Shown here piece by piece: positions 54,392-63,596 of a DNA stretch of 64,000 nt. The number at the start of each line of letters is the position of its first letter. The stretch's first letter is position 1. The stretch is taken from NCBI RefSeq assembly GCF_019056395.1, contig NZ_CP077639.1:1862001-1926000 (forward strand). Direction: 5' to 3'. The position numbers and the translations under genes are program-made. Below the pieces are notes generated by a model. It did not search any database and was not told where the DNA came from. It worked only from the letters and a program-made list of their open reading frames with translations. Source of the DNA: Terribacillus sp. DMT04. GTDB taxonomy: Bacteria; Bacillota; Bacilli; Bacillales; Amphibacillaceae.

Positions 54392-54904
54392 TCAGATGAG
54401 CAGCAGCACAATCAGCAGTCCTGTCAGGAAGCCAAGATTCCGCACCATCTTTCCATAACGCTGGTTCACTTCCTCTGAGTCAAGCAGCTCCCGTTCCAAA
54501 TGTGTTTTTGCCAGCTGGATATGTTTTTGCTGCTGCTCAAAATCATGCTGCCCTAATGTTTGACCGAATTGCAGCCAGATGTCTTTTTCAGCAGGTTTCA
54601 ATGCTGTGCCATTAATCCAGCTTTCAGTTGTCTCTTCCCAGCAGTCATAAAGCCTGGCAGGCTGCAGCTGCAAATTGTCAGCAAGCAGCCGGAAAAAAGC
54701 TCCTATAGGCTTTGGCAGCTGGCCGGCCAATTTATCACTTGCTTCAATAATACTCGTTTGGCTATAAAGAATTTCTGCTTCAAGTACTTGCAAACTGCTA
54801 ACCAGCTGACGTATTTGTTTTGGCCGCTGTTGCAGCTTCCTGGATAATTCAAAGCCAGTCCACGTGGCAGCAACTAATATTAATAGCGCGCCGATTACCT
54901 TCAT
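54392..54904 (-). CDS. spoIIIAB: Stage III sporulation protein AB
   Basis: 170 residues with an N-terminal and a C-terminal transmembrane helix around a helical domain (VSSLQVLEAEILYSQTSI near 35-52); similar in outline to GspF-like helical repeats. Overlaps AA by 4 nt; AAGGTG precedes the ATG. Confidence 0.93.
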   Translation of the reverse strand: MKVIGALLILVAATWTGFELSRKLQQRPKQIRQLVSSLQVLEAEILYSQTSIIEASDKLAGQLPKPIGAFFRLLADNLQLQPARLYDCWEETTESWINGTALKPAEKDIWLQFGQTLGQHDFEQQQKHIQLAKTHLERELLDSEEVNQRYGKMVRNLGFLTGLLIVLLLI

Positions 54905-55815
54905 CTTCGTACACCTTCTAATTCTGCTGTCCGTAAAATTGCTTGTACGACACCAGGCGTCCGATCTTTCTTTAAAATAACAATTCTTTCGAAAATTCCT
55001 TGCTCAAATAATGGCCGGAGTGAAGGCCGGCTTCGAATAGCTTCCAAGCTATCACCATGCACACTGCAGACGATTTTCACACCTGCATTTAGTGCCTCCA
55101 GTAAGGCTTGTACATCTCGTTCACTGCCAATTTCGTCTGCTATAATGACATCTGGCGACATAGAGCGAATGAGCATCATTAACCCTTCTGCTTTCGGGCA
55201 AGCATCCATAATGTCCGTTCTTTTGCCTAAATCATGCTGCGGTACGCCGTTGATACTGCCTCCTATTTCGGAGCGCTCATCTACAACAGCTGCCTTCAGT
55301 GCAGGATAATGCTGCCAGCCGGTGGATAACGAGCGAACGATATCCCGAAGAATTGTCGTTTTACCGGACTTAGGCGGTCCGATGAGAAGGGTGTGACGGC
55401 AATTGCCTGCTGCATCGTAAAGCGCTGGCATAATTGTTTTCGCAGCACCTGGTTTCGCTTTGGCGATTCGAATATTAAAAGATGAGATATGCTTTAGCGC
55501 CTTTACCGTGCCTCTTTCGGTATTCACTTGCCCGCTCAGTCCAATTCGGTGCCCCCCTGCAATGGTGATGTATCCTTCCCGCAGTTCATTTTCTAATGCA
55601 TATAAAGAAAAGTCGCTCAATTGGTTCAGCAAATATCGCGCATCCGCTGCATCCATAATCGGCGCTTCTACCCACTCGGTCTCGTCGTCGAAGCATAACT
55701 CAAGCTGCTGACCAGTTCGGCATCGAATCTCTTGCAGCGTGTCCCAGCGACTCCCAATCCTTTCTGACAGCACGGATTGAATAAGCGGCCGAAACAGTTT
55801 CTGGATTTCTTTCAT
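54901..55815 (-). CDS. spoIIIAA: Stage III sporulation protein AA (secretion ATPase-like)
   Basis: A cytoplasmic AAA-type ATPase of 304 residues resembling type II/IV secretion ATPases, energising the SpoIIIA complex. Walker A GPPKSGKTT (about 143-151), a Walker B region VIIADEIGSE (about 218-227) and VDERSEIGG (about 172-180). TGAGGTGAGC precedes the ATG. First gene of the eight-gene operon, with a SigE promoter just upstream. Confidence 0.96.
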   Translation of the reverse strand: MKEIQKLFRPLIQSVLSERIGSRWDTLQEIRCRTGQQLELCFDDETEWVEAPIMDAADARYLLNQLSDFSLYALENELREGYITIAGGHRIGLSGQVNTERGTVKALKHISSFNIRIAKAKPGAAKTIMPALYDAAGNCRHTLLIGPPKSGKTTILRDIVRSLSTGWQHYPALKAAVVDERSEIGGSINGVPQHDLGKRTDIMDACPKAEGLMMLIRSMSPDVIIADEIGSERDVQALLEALNAGVKIVCSVHGDSLEAIRSRPSLRPLFEQGIFERIVILKKDRTPGVVQAILRTAELEGVRR

Positions 55816-55858
55816 TGCTGCTCACCTCAGCTTTGATTGGACAAGTTGCCCATACTGT

Positions 55859-55886
55859 AATGTATGTGCTGCATAACTGTTTATGC
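55859..55886 (-). promoter_or_regulatory. SigE promoter of the spoIIIA operon
   Basis: On the minus strand -10 CATACATT (55859-55866) is a perfect match to CATACANT. GCATAAA (55880-55886) at 13 nt spacing fits the SigE -35 (KMATATW). The position, about 45-70 nt before spoIIIAA, and the mother-cell role of the operon agree. Confidence 0.8.
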
Positions 55887-55894
55887 ACAAAAAA

Positions 55895-55923
55895 AAGCCC
55901 CTTCCCTTGGGGGGAAGAGGCTT
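55895..55923 (-). terminator. efp operon terminator
   Basis: On the minus strand AAGCCTCTTCCC and GGGAAGGGGCTT pair with one mismatch around a short C-rich loop, followed by T7 or more. Confidence 0.9.
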
Positions 55924-55931
55924 GCTCGCTA

Positions 55932-56489
55932 TTATCCGCGAGATACATATTTACCGTCAGATGTATTAATGATTAATACATCACCTTCGTTAACGAAGAA
56001 TGGTACTTGTACACTTAAACCAGTTTCAACGATGGCTGGTTTTGTACCGCCGCTTGCTGTATCGCCTTTGATACCCGGTTCTGTTTCTACAACTTTCAAT
56101 TCAACGTTATTTGGAAGGTCAACACCAAGTGTTTCGCCGCCGAATGTCATCACGCTGATCTCCATGTTCTCTTTCAAGAACTTCAATTCATACTCGATTT
56201 GAGCTGTTTGAAGCTCCAGCTGATCAAATGTTTCTGTATCCATGAAGGTATGTGTATCTCCAGAAGAATAGAGATACTGCATATTCTTATGTTCGATATG
56301 AGCACGAGATACTTTCTCTCCGGCACGGAAAGTTTTTTCTTGAATGTTACCATTACGCAAGTTACGCAATTTAGAACGTACGAAAGCTGCACCTTTACCA
56401 GGTTTTACGTGCTGGAATTCAAGTACCTGCCAAAGACCGTTATCTACTTCGATAGTAAGGCCCGTACGAAAATCGTTTACTGAAATCAT
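55932..56489 (-). CDS. efp: Elongation factor P
   Basis: A three-domain beta-barrel protein of 185 residues that relieves ribosome stalling at polyproline. The loop [10 protein letters not shown] puts a lysine at position 32, the residue modified with 5-aminopentanol in B. subtilis. GAAGGAGG precedes the ATG. It follows yqhT by 25 nt and ends the aroQ-yqhT-efp cluster. Confidence 0.97.
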   Translation of the reverse strand: MISVNDFRTGLTIEVDNGLWQVLEFQHVKPGKGAAFVRSKLRNLRNGNIQEKTFRAGEKVSRAHIEHKNMQYLYSSGDTHTFMDTETFDQLELQTAQIEYELKFLKENMEISVMTFGGETLGVDLPNNVELKVVETEPGIKGDTASGGTKPAIVETGLSVQVPFFVNEGDVLIINTSDGKYVSRG

Positions 56490-56514
56490 TGTTTTCCTCC
56501 TTCAAAAACGGCAA

Positions 56515-57576
56515 TTACAAAGTGATTAAATCTTTAGTGGAGAACGTCAGACGCTCGCTGCCATCTGCAGTCAGCACGAGATCATCCTCAATCCGGCAGC
56601 CGCCAACTTCCGGTATGTATATACCAGGTTCAACTGTAACGACCATTCCCGGCTTTAATACAGTGTCAGAACGGAAGGACAGCGCCGGTGATTCATGCAC
56701 ATCCATCCCAAGGCCGTGCCCTGTAGAATGCCCGAAGTATTGGCCGTAGCCTTTCTCCGTAATATAATCTCGTGTCAGCGCATCGGCTTCTTTACCAGTT
56801 ATACCCGGTTTCACGCCTGCTACTCCTCGAAGATTCGCCTCTAGTACTATATCATAAATCTCGCGTAATTTGTCACTTATCTCGCCTACAGCAAAAGTTC
56901 GCGTAATATCAGAGCAATAACCATTATATAAAGCACCAAAGTCCAGTGTTACCAATTCACCCTTTTGAATCTCTTTGCCGGACGCCACGCCATGCGGCAG
57001 TGCCGAGCGATAACCGGAAGCAACAATTGTATCGAAACTCGACTCTGTTGCACCTTGCTTACGCATAAAGAACTCCAGTTCATTGGATACGTCAATTTCC
57101 TTCATGCCTGGTTTGACGAAGGTAAGAATGTGCGTGTACGCAGCATCAGCAATTTCTGCTGCTGTCTTCATAATAGCAAGTTCTGATTCTGACTTAATCA
57201 AGCGCAATTCTTCGATCAATCCAGATGCCGGAACCAGTTCAGCTTTCACTGCTTGCTGGAACTGCTGATATAAAGCGAAGGTTACATCTTCATGTTCGAA
57301 GCCCACTTGCTGTACACCAGCTTGCTGCAGCTGGTCAGCTGCTTCTTGCACAATGGATTGCTTGTGCTCAATAAGTTCAAAACTCGGCGCCTGTTCCGCT
57401 GCCTGCTCCATATAACGGAAATCTGTTATAAACAGCTGTTTTGCCTTTGTAATGACTAACAGCCCCGCACTTCCGGTAAAGCCTGATATGTATCGGCGGT
57501 TCTGCGCACTTGTTACGATGAGCGCATCTAAATTTTTCTTTTCCATTAAAGCTCGCAGTTTCTCCAATTTCTCCAT
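56515..57576 (-). CDS. yqhT: Xaa-Pro aminopeptidase (YqhT/PapA, M24)
   Basis: A metallopeptidase of the pita-bread fold, 353 residues: an N-terminal creatinase-like domain (about 1-125) and an M24 catalytic domain (about 130-353). Metal ligands lie in TLDFGALYNGYCSDITR (two Asp), STGHGLGMDVHE (His), VTVEPGIY (Glu) and RIEDDLVL (Glu). It removes N-terminal residues before proline. Adjacent to efp, it may help recycle proline peptides. Confidence 0.95.
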   Translation of the reverse strand: MEKLEKLRALMEKKNLDALIVTSAQNRRYISGFTGSAGLLVITKAKQLFITDFRYMEQAAEQAPSFELIEHKQSIVQEAADQLQQAGVQQVGFEHEDVTFALYQQFQQAVKAELVPASGLIEELRLIKSESELAIMKTAAEIADAAYTHILTFVKPGMKEIDVSNELEFFMRKQGATESSFDTIVASGYRSALPHGVASGKEIQKGELVTLDFGALYNGYCSDITRTFAVGEISDKLREIYDIVLEANLRGVAGVKPGITGKEADALTRDYITEKGYGQYFGHSTGHGLGMDVHESPALSFRSDTVLKPGMVVTVEPGIYIPEVGGCRIEDDLVLTADGSERLTFSTKDLITL

Positions 57577-57593
57577 CTGTTTCTTCCTCTCCC

Positions 57594-58022
57594 TTATTTC
57601 TCCAGCAATGCTAAGGCTGCATACCGATAGCCTTTAATACCGAGACCGACGATTTGTGCCTTGCATACAGAAGCCAGCATCGAATGATGACGAAACTCCT
57701 CACGGGTATGAATATTGGATATATGCACTTCGATTACTGGTACCGGAATACTTGCAATCGCATCTCGAATTGCGATACTCGTATGTGTGTAAGCAGCCGC
57801 ATTTAAGATGATCCCGCTGCACGTACGGCCAGCTTCTTGGATCTTATCAACCATAGCACCTTCGTGATTGGACTGAAAATCTTCCAGTTCATATCCAAAG
57901 TCGTCCGTCACATGTTTTACTTCTGCTACTACATCTTGAAGTGTATGACTTCCATAGATGCCAGGCTCCCTTGTGCCGAGCAAGTTCAAATTGGGTCCAT
58001 TAATCAACATTAAGCGATTCAC
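57594..58022 (-). CDS. aroQ: 3-dehydroquinate dehydratase, type II
   Basis: A shikimate pathway enzyme of about 142 residues, dodecameric flavodoxin-like fold. INGPNLNLLGTREPGIYG (about 6-23) includes catalytic Asn, Arg and Tyr; EVHISNIHTREEFRHHS (about 96-112) carries the catalytic His. Start at GTG 58020-58022, about 8 nt after AAAGGATG; the ATG at 58031 is inside that site. Confidence 0.94.
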   Translation of the reverse strand: MNRLMLINGPNLNLLGTREPGIYGSHTLQDVVAEVKHVTDDFGYELEDFQSNHEGAMVDKIQEAGRTCSGIILNAAAYTHTSIAIRDAIASIPVPVIEVHISNIHTREEFRHHSMLASVCKAQIVGLGIKGYRYAALALLEK

Positions 58023-58106
58023 TTTCTTCATCCTTTGGTTACATTATTTTAACTTTCACATAGTGTAACACAAGAAGATAGCTTTGTGATTGAAAATTCG
58101 AAATGC

Positions 58107-58586
58107 TTACGTCTTGTCCTGATAGGCTTGGCTTTGCTGGTATTCATAGCTGATGCTGTACCCGATAAACACAGCATAAAGCAAATACAAGCACATTGTC
58201 GTGATATTTGCATTTCGGTCTGCATGAAATGCGCTGTCCACTCCATAGATGATTGGAGCAAGTACGATTTGGACAAGCACCCAAAGTGCGACACCGAAAA
58301 GAATACTAGGAATAATGCCTTGCGATTTTTTCAGGAAAACGTAATAAAGGAAAGCGACTAGTACGGATAAAATTCCGACAAGCAAAATACTGATTAGTTC
58401 TCCTGCCCACGAATCAGCCCATGGCATCCAAATCCATGAACGCAAAACAAAGTCTGCAACCGATAAATCGGTAAAGTGAAAAAAGTAAGCCAGCCAAGCC
58501 ACTGTTGACCAGAGCACACCGCCAATAAACCCTGTTACCATATCGCTTAAATTAAAACGTGATGCTGCTTTTCGATTTTGCTGCAT
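58107..58586 (-). CDS. yqhR: YqhR family membrane protein
   Basis: A membrane protein of 159 residues with four predicted transmembrane helices (about 17-37, 62-85, 90-112 and 130-150). Conserved in Bacillaceae at this locus; function unknown. ATG at 58586 behind GAGGTGAGAC. A short inverted repeat (TAGGTAG...CTACCTA) lies in the divergent space to yqhQ. Confidence 0.85.
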   Translation of the reverse strand: MQQNRKAASRFNLSDMVTGFIGGVLWSTVAWLAYFFHFTDLSVADFVLRSWIWMPWADSWAGELISILLVGILSVLVAFLYYVFLKKSQGIIPSILFGVALWVLVQIVLAPIIYGVDSAFHADRNANITTMCLYLLYAVFIGYSISYEYQQSQAYQDKT

Positions 58587-58701
58587 AAGTCTCACCTCGG
58601 TAGGTAGTTTGCCTAAGTTGCGCGTTTTTTATCAGGCTACCTAGTGTTATCTGTATTTTTTTAGTAAAATAGAAGGAAATCGAAACGAGGCTGGTGAAAT
58701 T

Positions 58702-59646
58702 ATGTCAGATGAACAAACCAATACGTATGGCGGGCAAGCCGTCATCGAAGGTGTCATGTTTGCGGGAAAAAACAGCTTCGTAACAGCCGTTCGCAGAAAT
58801 GACGACAGTATTGATTATCTAACCGTCGAACGAAAAGAAAATTCGAAATGGACCAAATGGAAAAAGATACCGATTATACGGGGCATCGCAGCAATAATCC
58901 ATGCCAGCGCTAATGGCACAAAGCATTTAAATTTTTCCTCGGAACGCTATGGTGTTGATCCAGCGGACGATGAAAAAATTGTACCGGAAGAGAAGAAATC
59001 CAAGCTCGCAATGGTTATTGGAATTGGAGCAGTAGGCGTGCTTTCCTTTATTTTCGGAAAACTGATTTTTACACTCACACCAGCACTTGTAGCTGACTTT
59101 TTCGATAAGTGGCTGCCTTCTCGGTTTGAGCAGGTTGCTTTAGAAGGGTTATTAAAGCTTATCTTGCTGCTTGCTTACGTGTATCTCGTATCACTTACAC
59201 CTTTGATAAAACGTGTATTTCAATATCATGGTGCAGAGCATAAAGTTATTAACTGTTATGAAAACGGACTTCCGCTAACGGTGGAGAATGTACAAAAACA
59301 GTCACGCCTGCATTACCGATGCGGATCAAGCTTTATGCTGTTTACCGTCATTGTCGGTGTTATTGTGTACATGTTTGTTGCGACAGATCCATTATGGTGG
59401 CGTATGGTAAACCGTATCATGCTGCTGCCGCTCGTAATTGGGCTATCATTTGAAGTACTGCAGCTGACAAACAAAATGCGCGGTATACCAGTACTGCGGT
59501 TTCTTGGCTATCCAGGTCTCTGGCTGCAGATGGTTACAACAAAGGAACCAAAAGATGATCAAGTAGAAGTTGCTTTAGCTTCTTTTAAAAAAGTGCTCGA
59601 AAATGATTCTTTACAGGTGAATAGTGGTATAAAGATAGTAAGATAA
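58702..59646 (+). CDS. yqhQ: DUF1385 membrane protein YqhQ
   Basis: 314 residues of the DUF1385 family. The N-terminal YGGQAVIEGVMF (about 9-20) is the family mark. Three to five transmembrane helices follow, with the conserved YHGAEHKVINCYE (about 176-188) and RCGSSFML. Role unresolved. Divergent from yqhR, as in B. subtilis. A -10 TAAAAT lies about 30 nt upstream. Confidence 0.88.
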   Translation: MSDEQTNTYGGQAVIEGVMFAGKNSFVTAVRRNDDSIDYLTVERKENSKWTKWKKIPIIRGIAAIIHASANGTKHLNFSSERYGVDPADDEKIVPEEKKSKLAMVIGIGAVGVLSFIFGKLIFTLTPALVADFFDKWLPSRFEQVALEGLLKLILLLAYVYLVSLTPLIKRVFQYHGAEHKVINCYENGLPLTVENVQKQSRLHYRCGSSFMLFTVIVGVIVYMFVATDPLWWRMVNRIMLLPLVIGLSFEVLQLTNKMRGIPVLRFLGYPGLWLQMVTTKEPKDDQVEVALASFKKVLENDSLQVNSGIKIVR

Positions 59647-59689
59647 CGAAACCGTGTCGGCAGTCAGACACGGAAAGGAGGAAAATGGG

Positions 59690-60103
59690 TTGCGTAAATC
59701 TGGGTCTTCCATTATTGTTTTTGTACTAGTCGGTTTTGCTGTCATCGGAATCGGCATGCAGCTCGTCACAAATCCAGCTGCATTCTTCCAGAATGTACTC
59801 GTTTGGGTTGGAGGTGCAGTACTTTTCGGTGCATTGCTTTATTTCATCCTTACACGCTTACGCGGCCGTTCTACAGGTGGCAGCAGCAGCGATATGCAAA
59901 AATATAAGCAAGCTGTGAAGCAATCGAAGCAGAAATACAAGCAGCCAAAAACCGCCCCTGCCAAAAAAACAACCAAATCAGCTGCTTCTATTACGAAAGC
60001 ATCTGCAGCCCGGAAAAAACGTTCCAGCAAGGATCGTTCTCGTTCACCGCAGCTGCGTGTGATTGAAGGGAATAAGCACAAACGGAAAAAGTCGAGCATC
60101 TGA
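59690..60103 (+). CDS. yqhP: YqhP (SA1362 family) membrane protein
   Basis: A protein of 137 residues with two N-terminal transmembrane helices (about 6-26 and 36-55) and a strongly basic Lys/Ala/Ser-rich C-terminal tail (about 70-137). TTG start at 59690 behind AAAGGAGG. It follows yqhQ by 43 nt. The function is unknown; the tail may bind nucleic acid or lipid head groups. Confidence 0.83.
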   Translation: MRKSGSSIIVFVLVGFAVIGIGMQLVTNPAAFFQNVLVWVGGAVLFGALLYFILTRLRGRSTGGSSSDMQKYKQAVKQSKQKYKQPKTAPAKKTTKSAASITKASAARKKRSSKDRSRSPQLRVIEGNKHKRKKSSI

Positions 60104-60119
60104 TGCCCGACTTTTTTTT
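60089..60119. terminator. Bidirectional terminator yqhP / yqhO
   Basis: AAGTCGAGCA and TGCCCGACTT pair (one mismatch) around a 5-nt loop that includes the yqhP stop. T8-9 follows on plus and TTTTT on minus. Confidence 0.9.
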
Positions 60120-61005
60120 ATGGCCAACGCTTTAGAAATTGTTCTGCCTTCTGCCGGCCTCCTGCTATTAATTTTTGTTTTTCTAGTGATGAGATTGCAA
60201 AATCTGCCATTCCCACTCCTTCTACTGGGATGAAAATGATATCTTTTGCTGTGTCCTGATTGATATGACGCATATCATGTGCTACCTTCATCGTCCTGAA
60301 CAGCGCATAAAACAAATCTAAAGATTGATGTACTTTCTGAATTGGGTACTTTTGAACTGATTCACTCAGTTTCATTCCTAGAATCGGCCGCTTTCGGCTT
60401 CGTTCCTCTCCTTCTAACGTCCAAAGCGGGAAGTTGCTGAGCAGACCTCCATCAAGCAGCAAACTGCGCTTTTTGTTTTTATACAGCAGCTTGCTAGGCA
60501 TGAAGATGTAAGGAATACCCGCACTCATGCGTATCGCTCGTGCTACCGGAAAACTATCCCCATCAATCCCGTATGTTTCGGCCAGGTCATCAGGAAATAC
60601 GATCAATCTGCCTAGCGTGACATCCGCTGCAATGACCTTTAACGCTCTCGGCTTTACATCGTGAAACGTATAAACCTGTTTTTTAGCTAATGCTTCATAC
60701 AACCATCTTTCCAATGCATTTCCCTTATACAGCCCCATTTTAAAATAAAGCGTCAGCCAATTAGCGAACGGAACATACTTTGTCAGTTTAATTGGGTCAG
60801 TAAACTTGCTGATATCTGTTTCCTGCAGCAGCTGTTCCATTTCCTTTCCGCTATAGCCTGCTGCCAGCAACCCGGCAACAATGGCTCCAGCAGATGTGCC
60901 AGCAATGTTTTCAAATATATAGTCCTCTTCTTCTACCGCTTGCACCGCCCCAATGAAAGCAAATGCCTTTACGCCGCCTCCTGAGAAAACACCGTCTATT
61001 TTCAT
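60118..61005 (-). CDS. yqhO: Patatin-like phospholipase YqhO
   Basis: A patatin-family Ser-Asp lipid acyl hydrolase of 295 residues. Oxyanion loop SGGGVKAFAF (about 7-16), nucleophile GTSAG (about 36-40) and catalytic DGGLLSNFPL (about 188-197) are complete, so it should be active. The ATG at 61005 follows GGAGTG. Monocistronic between terminators. The lipid substrate is unknown. Confidence 0.9.
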   Translation of the reverse strand: MKIDGVFSGGGVKAFAFIGAVQAVEEEDYIFENIAGTSAGAIVAGLLAAGYSGKEMEQLLQETDISKFTDPIKLTKYVPFANWLTLYFKMGLYKGNALERWLYEALAKKQVYTFHDVKPRALKVIAADVTLGRLIVFPDDLAETYGIDGDSFPVARAIRMSAGIPYIFMPSKLLYKNKKRSLLLDGGLLSNFPLWTLEGEERSRKRPILGMKLSESVQKYPIQKVHQSLDLFYALFRTMKVAHDMRHINQDTAKDIIFIPVEGVGMADFAISSLEKQKLIAGGRQKAEQFLKRWP

Positions 61006-61072
61006 AAGCACACTCCAAGATGACTTTTTACTTATACGTAAGCAAGGAGCTGGTTATTTAGAACAAAAAAAA

Positions 61073-61092
61073 GCCACCCATAATGGATGGCC
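61073..61092 (-). terminator. mntR terminator
   Basis: On the minus strand GGCCATCC and GGGTGGC pair around ATTAT, followed by T8; 5 nt past the mntR stop. Confidence 0.88.
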
Positions 61093-61096
61093 TTGC

Positions 61097-61516
61097 TTAA
61101 GACTTTGTTTGCTGCTGAATTTTAATGAGCGCTTCTTTTCGATCCTGATCTTCTTGGAAATATTGAACCAAATTACCGATGCGATCGATAGAATTCCAGC
61201 TCATGTGATGTTCAATTCCTTCAACATCTTGATAAATATTTTTTTCTTCCACGCCAATAATACGCAGGAAGTCTTCCAACAGTTTATGACGGTATACAAG
61301 CCGTTTACCGACTTGTTCTCCCTTATCAGTCAATATCAAACCGCGGTATTTCTCATATTTTAAGTATTCATCCTTGTCCAGTTTTTGGACCATCTTCGTA
61401 ACAGAGGATGGGTGAACTTGTAAATTCTCAGCAATATCAGACACGCGGGCGTATCCCTTTTGTTCCATTAATATGTAAATTTGCTCGATATAATCTTCCA
61501 TACTTGGGGTAGGCAT
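61097..61516 (-). CDS. mntR: Manganese transport regulator MntR
   Basis: A DtxR-family Mn(II)-dependent repressor of 139 residues, close to B. subtilis MntR over its whole length. The N-terminal winged helix (about 5-65; [15 protein letters not shown]) and the dimerisation/metal domain with EGIEHHMSW (about 99-107) are conserved; D8, E11, H77, E99, E102 and H103 of the metal site appear present. ATG behind GGAGGAG. Confidence 0.96.
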   Translation of the reverse strand: MPTPSMEDYIEQIYILMEQKGYARVSDIAENLQVHPSSVTKMVQKLDKDEYLKYEKYRGLILTDKGEQVGKRLVYRHKLLEDFLRIIGVEEKNIYQDVEGIEHHMSWNSIDRIGNLVQYFQEDQDRKEALIKIQQQTKS

Positions 61517-61558
61517 AAAACTCCTCCATTCGAATCCACTGCCATTCTACATCTTTAC

Positions 61559-61587
61559 ATGATACACCTTTTCCAGTGGACAAACAA
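61559..61587 (-). promoter_or_regulatory. SigA promoter of mntR
   Basis: Minus strand -35 TTGTTT (61582-61587), 17-nt spacer, -10 TATCAT (61559-61564). Confidence 0.65.
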
Positions 61588-61647
61588 GCCAACAATGTTG
61601 ACCGCGAACAAAAAAGTTACTTCTCCAGCAGCGTGACGAAAAAATCT

Positions 61648-61675
61648 TTGAAATTATGCGCCTGCTTGCTATAAT
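61648..61675 (+). promoter_or_regulatory. SigA promoter of yqhL
   Basis: Plus strand -35 TTGAAA (61648-61653), 16-nt spacer, -10 TATAAT (61670-61675), 34 nt before the yqhL start. Confidence 0.75.
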
Positions 61676-61709
61676 GGAAGTTGGAGTATCAGCAGATGGG
61701 GGAAATGAC

Positions 61710-62096
61710 ATGGAAGCAGTACTAGTTATCGGCATTGCACTGGTCGTATTCATCGCGTTTAGTGTAATCCGCTACTTTATTCAAAAGAGACATTTGAAAA
61801 CTCTTACAGAAGAAGAGTTCAGAGCAGGCTACCGGAAAGCGCAATTGATTGATGTTCGTGAGCCGAAAGAGTTCGACGGCGGACACATTCTCGGTGCCCG
61901 GAATATCCCGCTTACACAGCTTCGTCATCGCTTAGCGGAGATTCGCAAGGACAAGCCTGTGTACATGTATGACCAGAATGGTACCCGTACTGTTCGTACT
62001 GCAGCGCTTCTGCGAAAAAAAGGATATCAAGATCTTAATCAGCTAAAAGGCGGTTTCAAAGCCTGGAGCGGTAAGATCAAACGAAAAGGCGACTAA
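61710..62096 (+). CDS. yqhL: Rhodanese-like membrane protein YqhL, active-site Cys missing
   Basis: 128 residues: an N-terminal transmembrane helix (about 3-22) and a rhodanese domain (about 35-125) with LIDVREPKEFDGGHI and LKGGFKAW. The active-site loop reads YDQNGTRT, with Asp where sulfurtransferases have Cys, so sulfur transfer is unlikely. ATG at 61710 behind GGGGG. In B. subtilis lipM lies between mntR and yqhL; here it is absent. Confidence 0.88.
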   Translation: MEAVLVIGIALVVFIAFSVIRYFIQKRHLKTLTEEEFRAGYRKAQLIDVREPKEFDGGHILGARNIPLTQLRHRLAEIRKDKPVYMYDQNGTRTVRTAALLRKKGYQDLNQLKGGFKAWSGKIKRKGD

Positions 62097-62099
62097 AAA

Positions 62100-62134
62100 G
62101 AAGCTTTGCACGCTGGTGCAAAGCTTCTTTTTTT
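62100..62134. terminator. Bidirectional terminator yqhL / gcvPB
   Basis: Perfect 12-bp stem GAAGCTTTGCAC / GTGCAAAGCTTC with a 4-nt loop, T7 on plus and TTTTT on minus. Confidence 0.95.
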
Positions 62135-63596
62135 ATTCTGGAATATACCGCAGAATAGGCTTTCTAGCCGCTGTTGTTTCGTCCATTCTGCTTACAATCG
62201 TTGTATATGGGGCTTCTTGGACAATTTCTGGATTCTCTTCTGCATCTTTTGCAATTTCCAGCATCGTATCTATAAAGCTGTCTAGTGTTTCTTTAGCTTC
62301 TGTTTCGGTCGGTTCAATCATCAATGCCTCTTCTACATTCAGCGGAAAGTAAATGGTCGGCGGATGATACCCGAAGTCAAGCAATCGTTTGGCAATGTCG
62401 AGTGTACGCACCCCAAGTTTTTTCTGTTTGCGCCCTGACAGCACGAACTCATGCTTACAATGCTGTGTGTAAGGCAATTCAAATACTTCACTAAGGCGGC
62501 GCATCATATAATTGGCGTTCAGAACCGCATATTCACTCACTCGCTTCAGTCCCTCTGGCCCCATCGTCCGAATGTACGTATAAGCACGTACATTGATACC
62601 AAAGTTTCCGTAATAAGGCTTCACCCGCCCGATTGATTCGGGACGATTGTCATCAAGTATGACGATGCCATCTTGTTTGCGGACAACAGGTTTTGGCAGG
62701 AAGGCAGCCAGTTCTTCAGAAACACCGACCGGGCCGGAACCTGGGCCGCCGCCTCCATGCGGTCCGGTAAATGTTTTATGCAAATTTAAATGCACCACAT
62801 CAAAGCCCATATCGCCAGGACGGGTATAGCCCATAATGGCATTTAAGTTGGCACCGTCATAATAAAGTTTTCCGCCAGCTTCATGTACAATTTCAGCCAT
62901 TTCCAAAATATCTTTCTCAAAAAGTCCAAGTGTATTTGGATTGGTCAGCATCAATGCAGCTGTATCTTCTCCAACAAGACGCCTTAAATCAGCCAAATCC
63001 ACAAGTCCCTGTTCATTTGATTTCACTGTGACAGCTTCGAAACCTGCTACAGTAGCAGAAGCAGGATTTGTACCGTGCGCGGTATCCGGTACAATCACTT
63101 TCGTACGCTGTGTCTCCCCGTTCTTTTCGTGAAGTGCTCGAATCATCATTAAACCAGCCCATTCGCCATGTGCACCAGCTGCTGGCTGTAAGGACACTTC
63201 GTGCATGCCGGTAATTTCCTTGAGCTGTTCCTGCAAATCAAACATCAGCTCCAGCGCACCTTGCGCCGTTTTTGGATCTTGATACGGATGTACATGACTG
63301 AAACCGTCCATCCGAATAATATCTTCGTTTATCTTCGGATTGTATTTCATCGTACAAGAACCAAGTGGGTAAAAACCCGAATCGACGCCGTAATTTCTTC
63401 TTGATAATGCCGTATAATGCCGGATGATTTGCAACTCACTCAGCTCAGGCAGTGCTGCAGGCTCTGTGCGGATATATGCCGAATCAAATGCTTCTGTTGT
63501 GTCCGTTTCCGGTACATCAAGCGGCGGCAAGCTATATCCTGTTCTTCCAGGTTGAGAAAGTTCGAATAGCAACGGGAAATCAGTTTTATTTTGCAT
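62133..63596 (-). CDS. gcvPB: Glycine dehydrogenase (decarboxylating) subunit 2
   Basis: The PLP-bearing C-terminal half of the split P-protein, 487 residues. The PLP lysine lies in [19 protein letters not shown] (about 270-290). With GcvPA it decarboxylates glycine and passes the aminomethyl group to lipoyl-GcvH. It overlaps gcvPA by 11 nt, with AGAGGTGG about 9 nt before the ATG. Confidence 0.96.
   Translation of the reverse strand: MQNKTDFPLLFELSQPGRTGYSLPPLDVPETDTTEAFDSAYIRTEPAALPELSELQIIRHYTALSRRNYGVDSGFYPLGSCTMKYNPKINEDIIRMDGFSHVHPYQDPKTAQGALELMFDLQEQLKEITGMHEVSLQPAAGAHGEWAGLMMIRALHEKNGETQRTKVIVPDTAHGTNPASATVAGFEAVTVKSNEQGLVDLADLRRLVGEDTAALMLTNPNTLGLFEKDILEMAEIVHEAGGKLYYDGANLNAIMGYTRPGDMGFDVVHLNLHKTFTGPHGGGGPGSGPVGVSEELAAFLPKPVVRKQDGIVILDDNRPESIGRVKPYYGNFGINVRAYTYIRTMGPEGLKRVSEYAVLNANYMMRRLSEVFELPYTQHCKHEFVLSGRKQKKLGVRTLDIAKRLLDFGYHPPTIYFPLNVEEALMIEPTETEAKETLDSFIDTMLEIAKDAEENPEIVQEAPYTTIVSRMDETTAARKPILRYIPE

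Noticed and set aside
2471-60103. High number of GTG and TTG starts (buk, ispA, accC, yqhY, spoIIIAE, spoIIIAF, rhaEW, rhaP, rhaT, yqhP, aroQ, one ABC subunit)
   Set aside because: About a fifth of genes is normal for Bacillaceae, and each has a strong ribosome site; not unusual.
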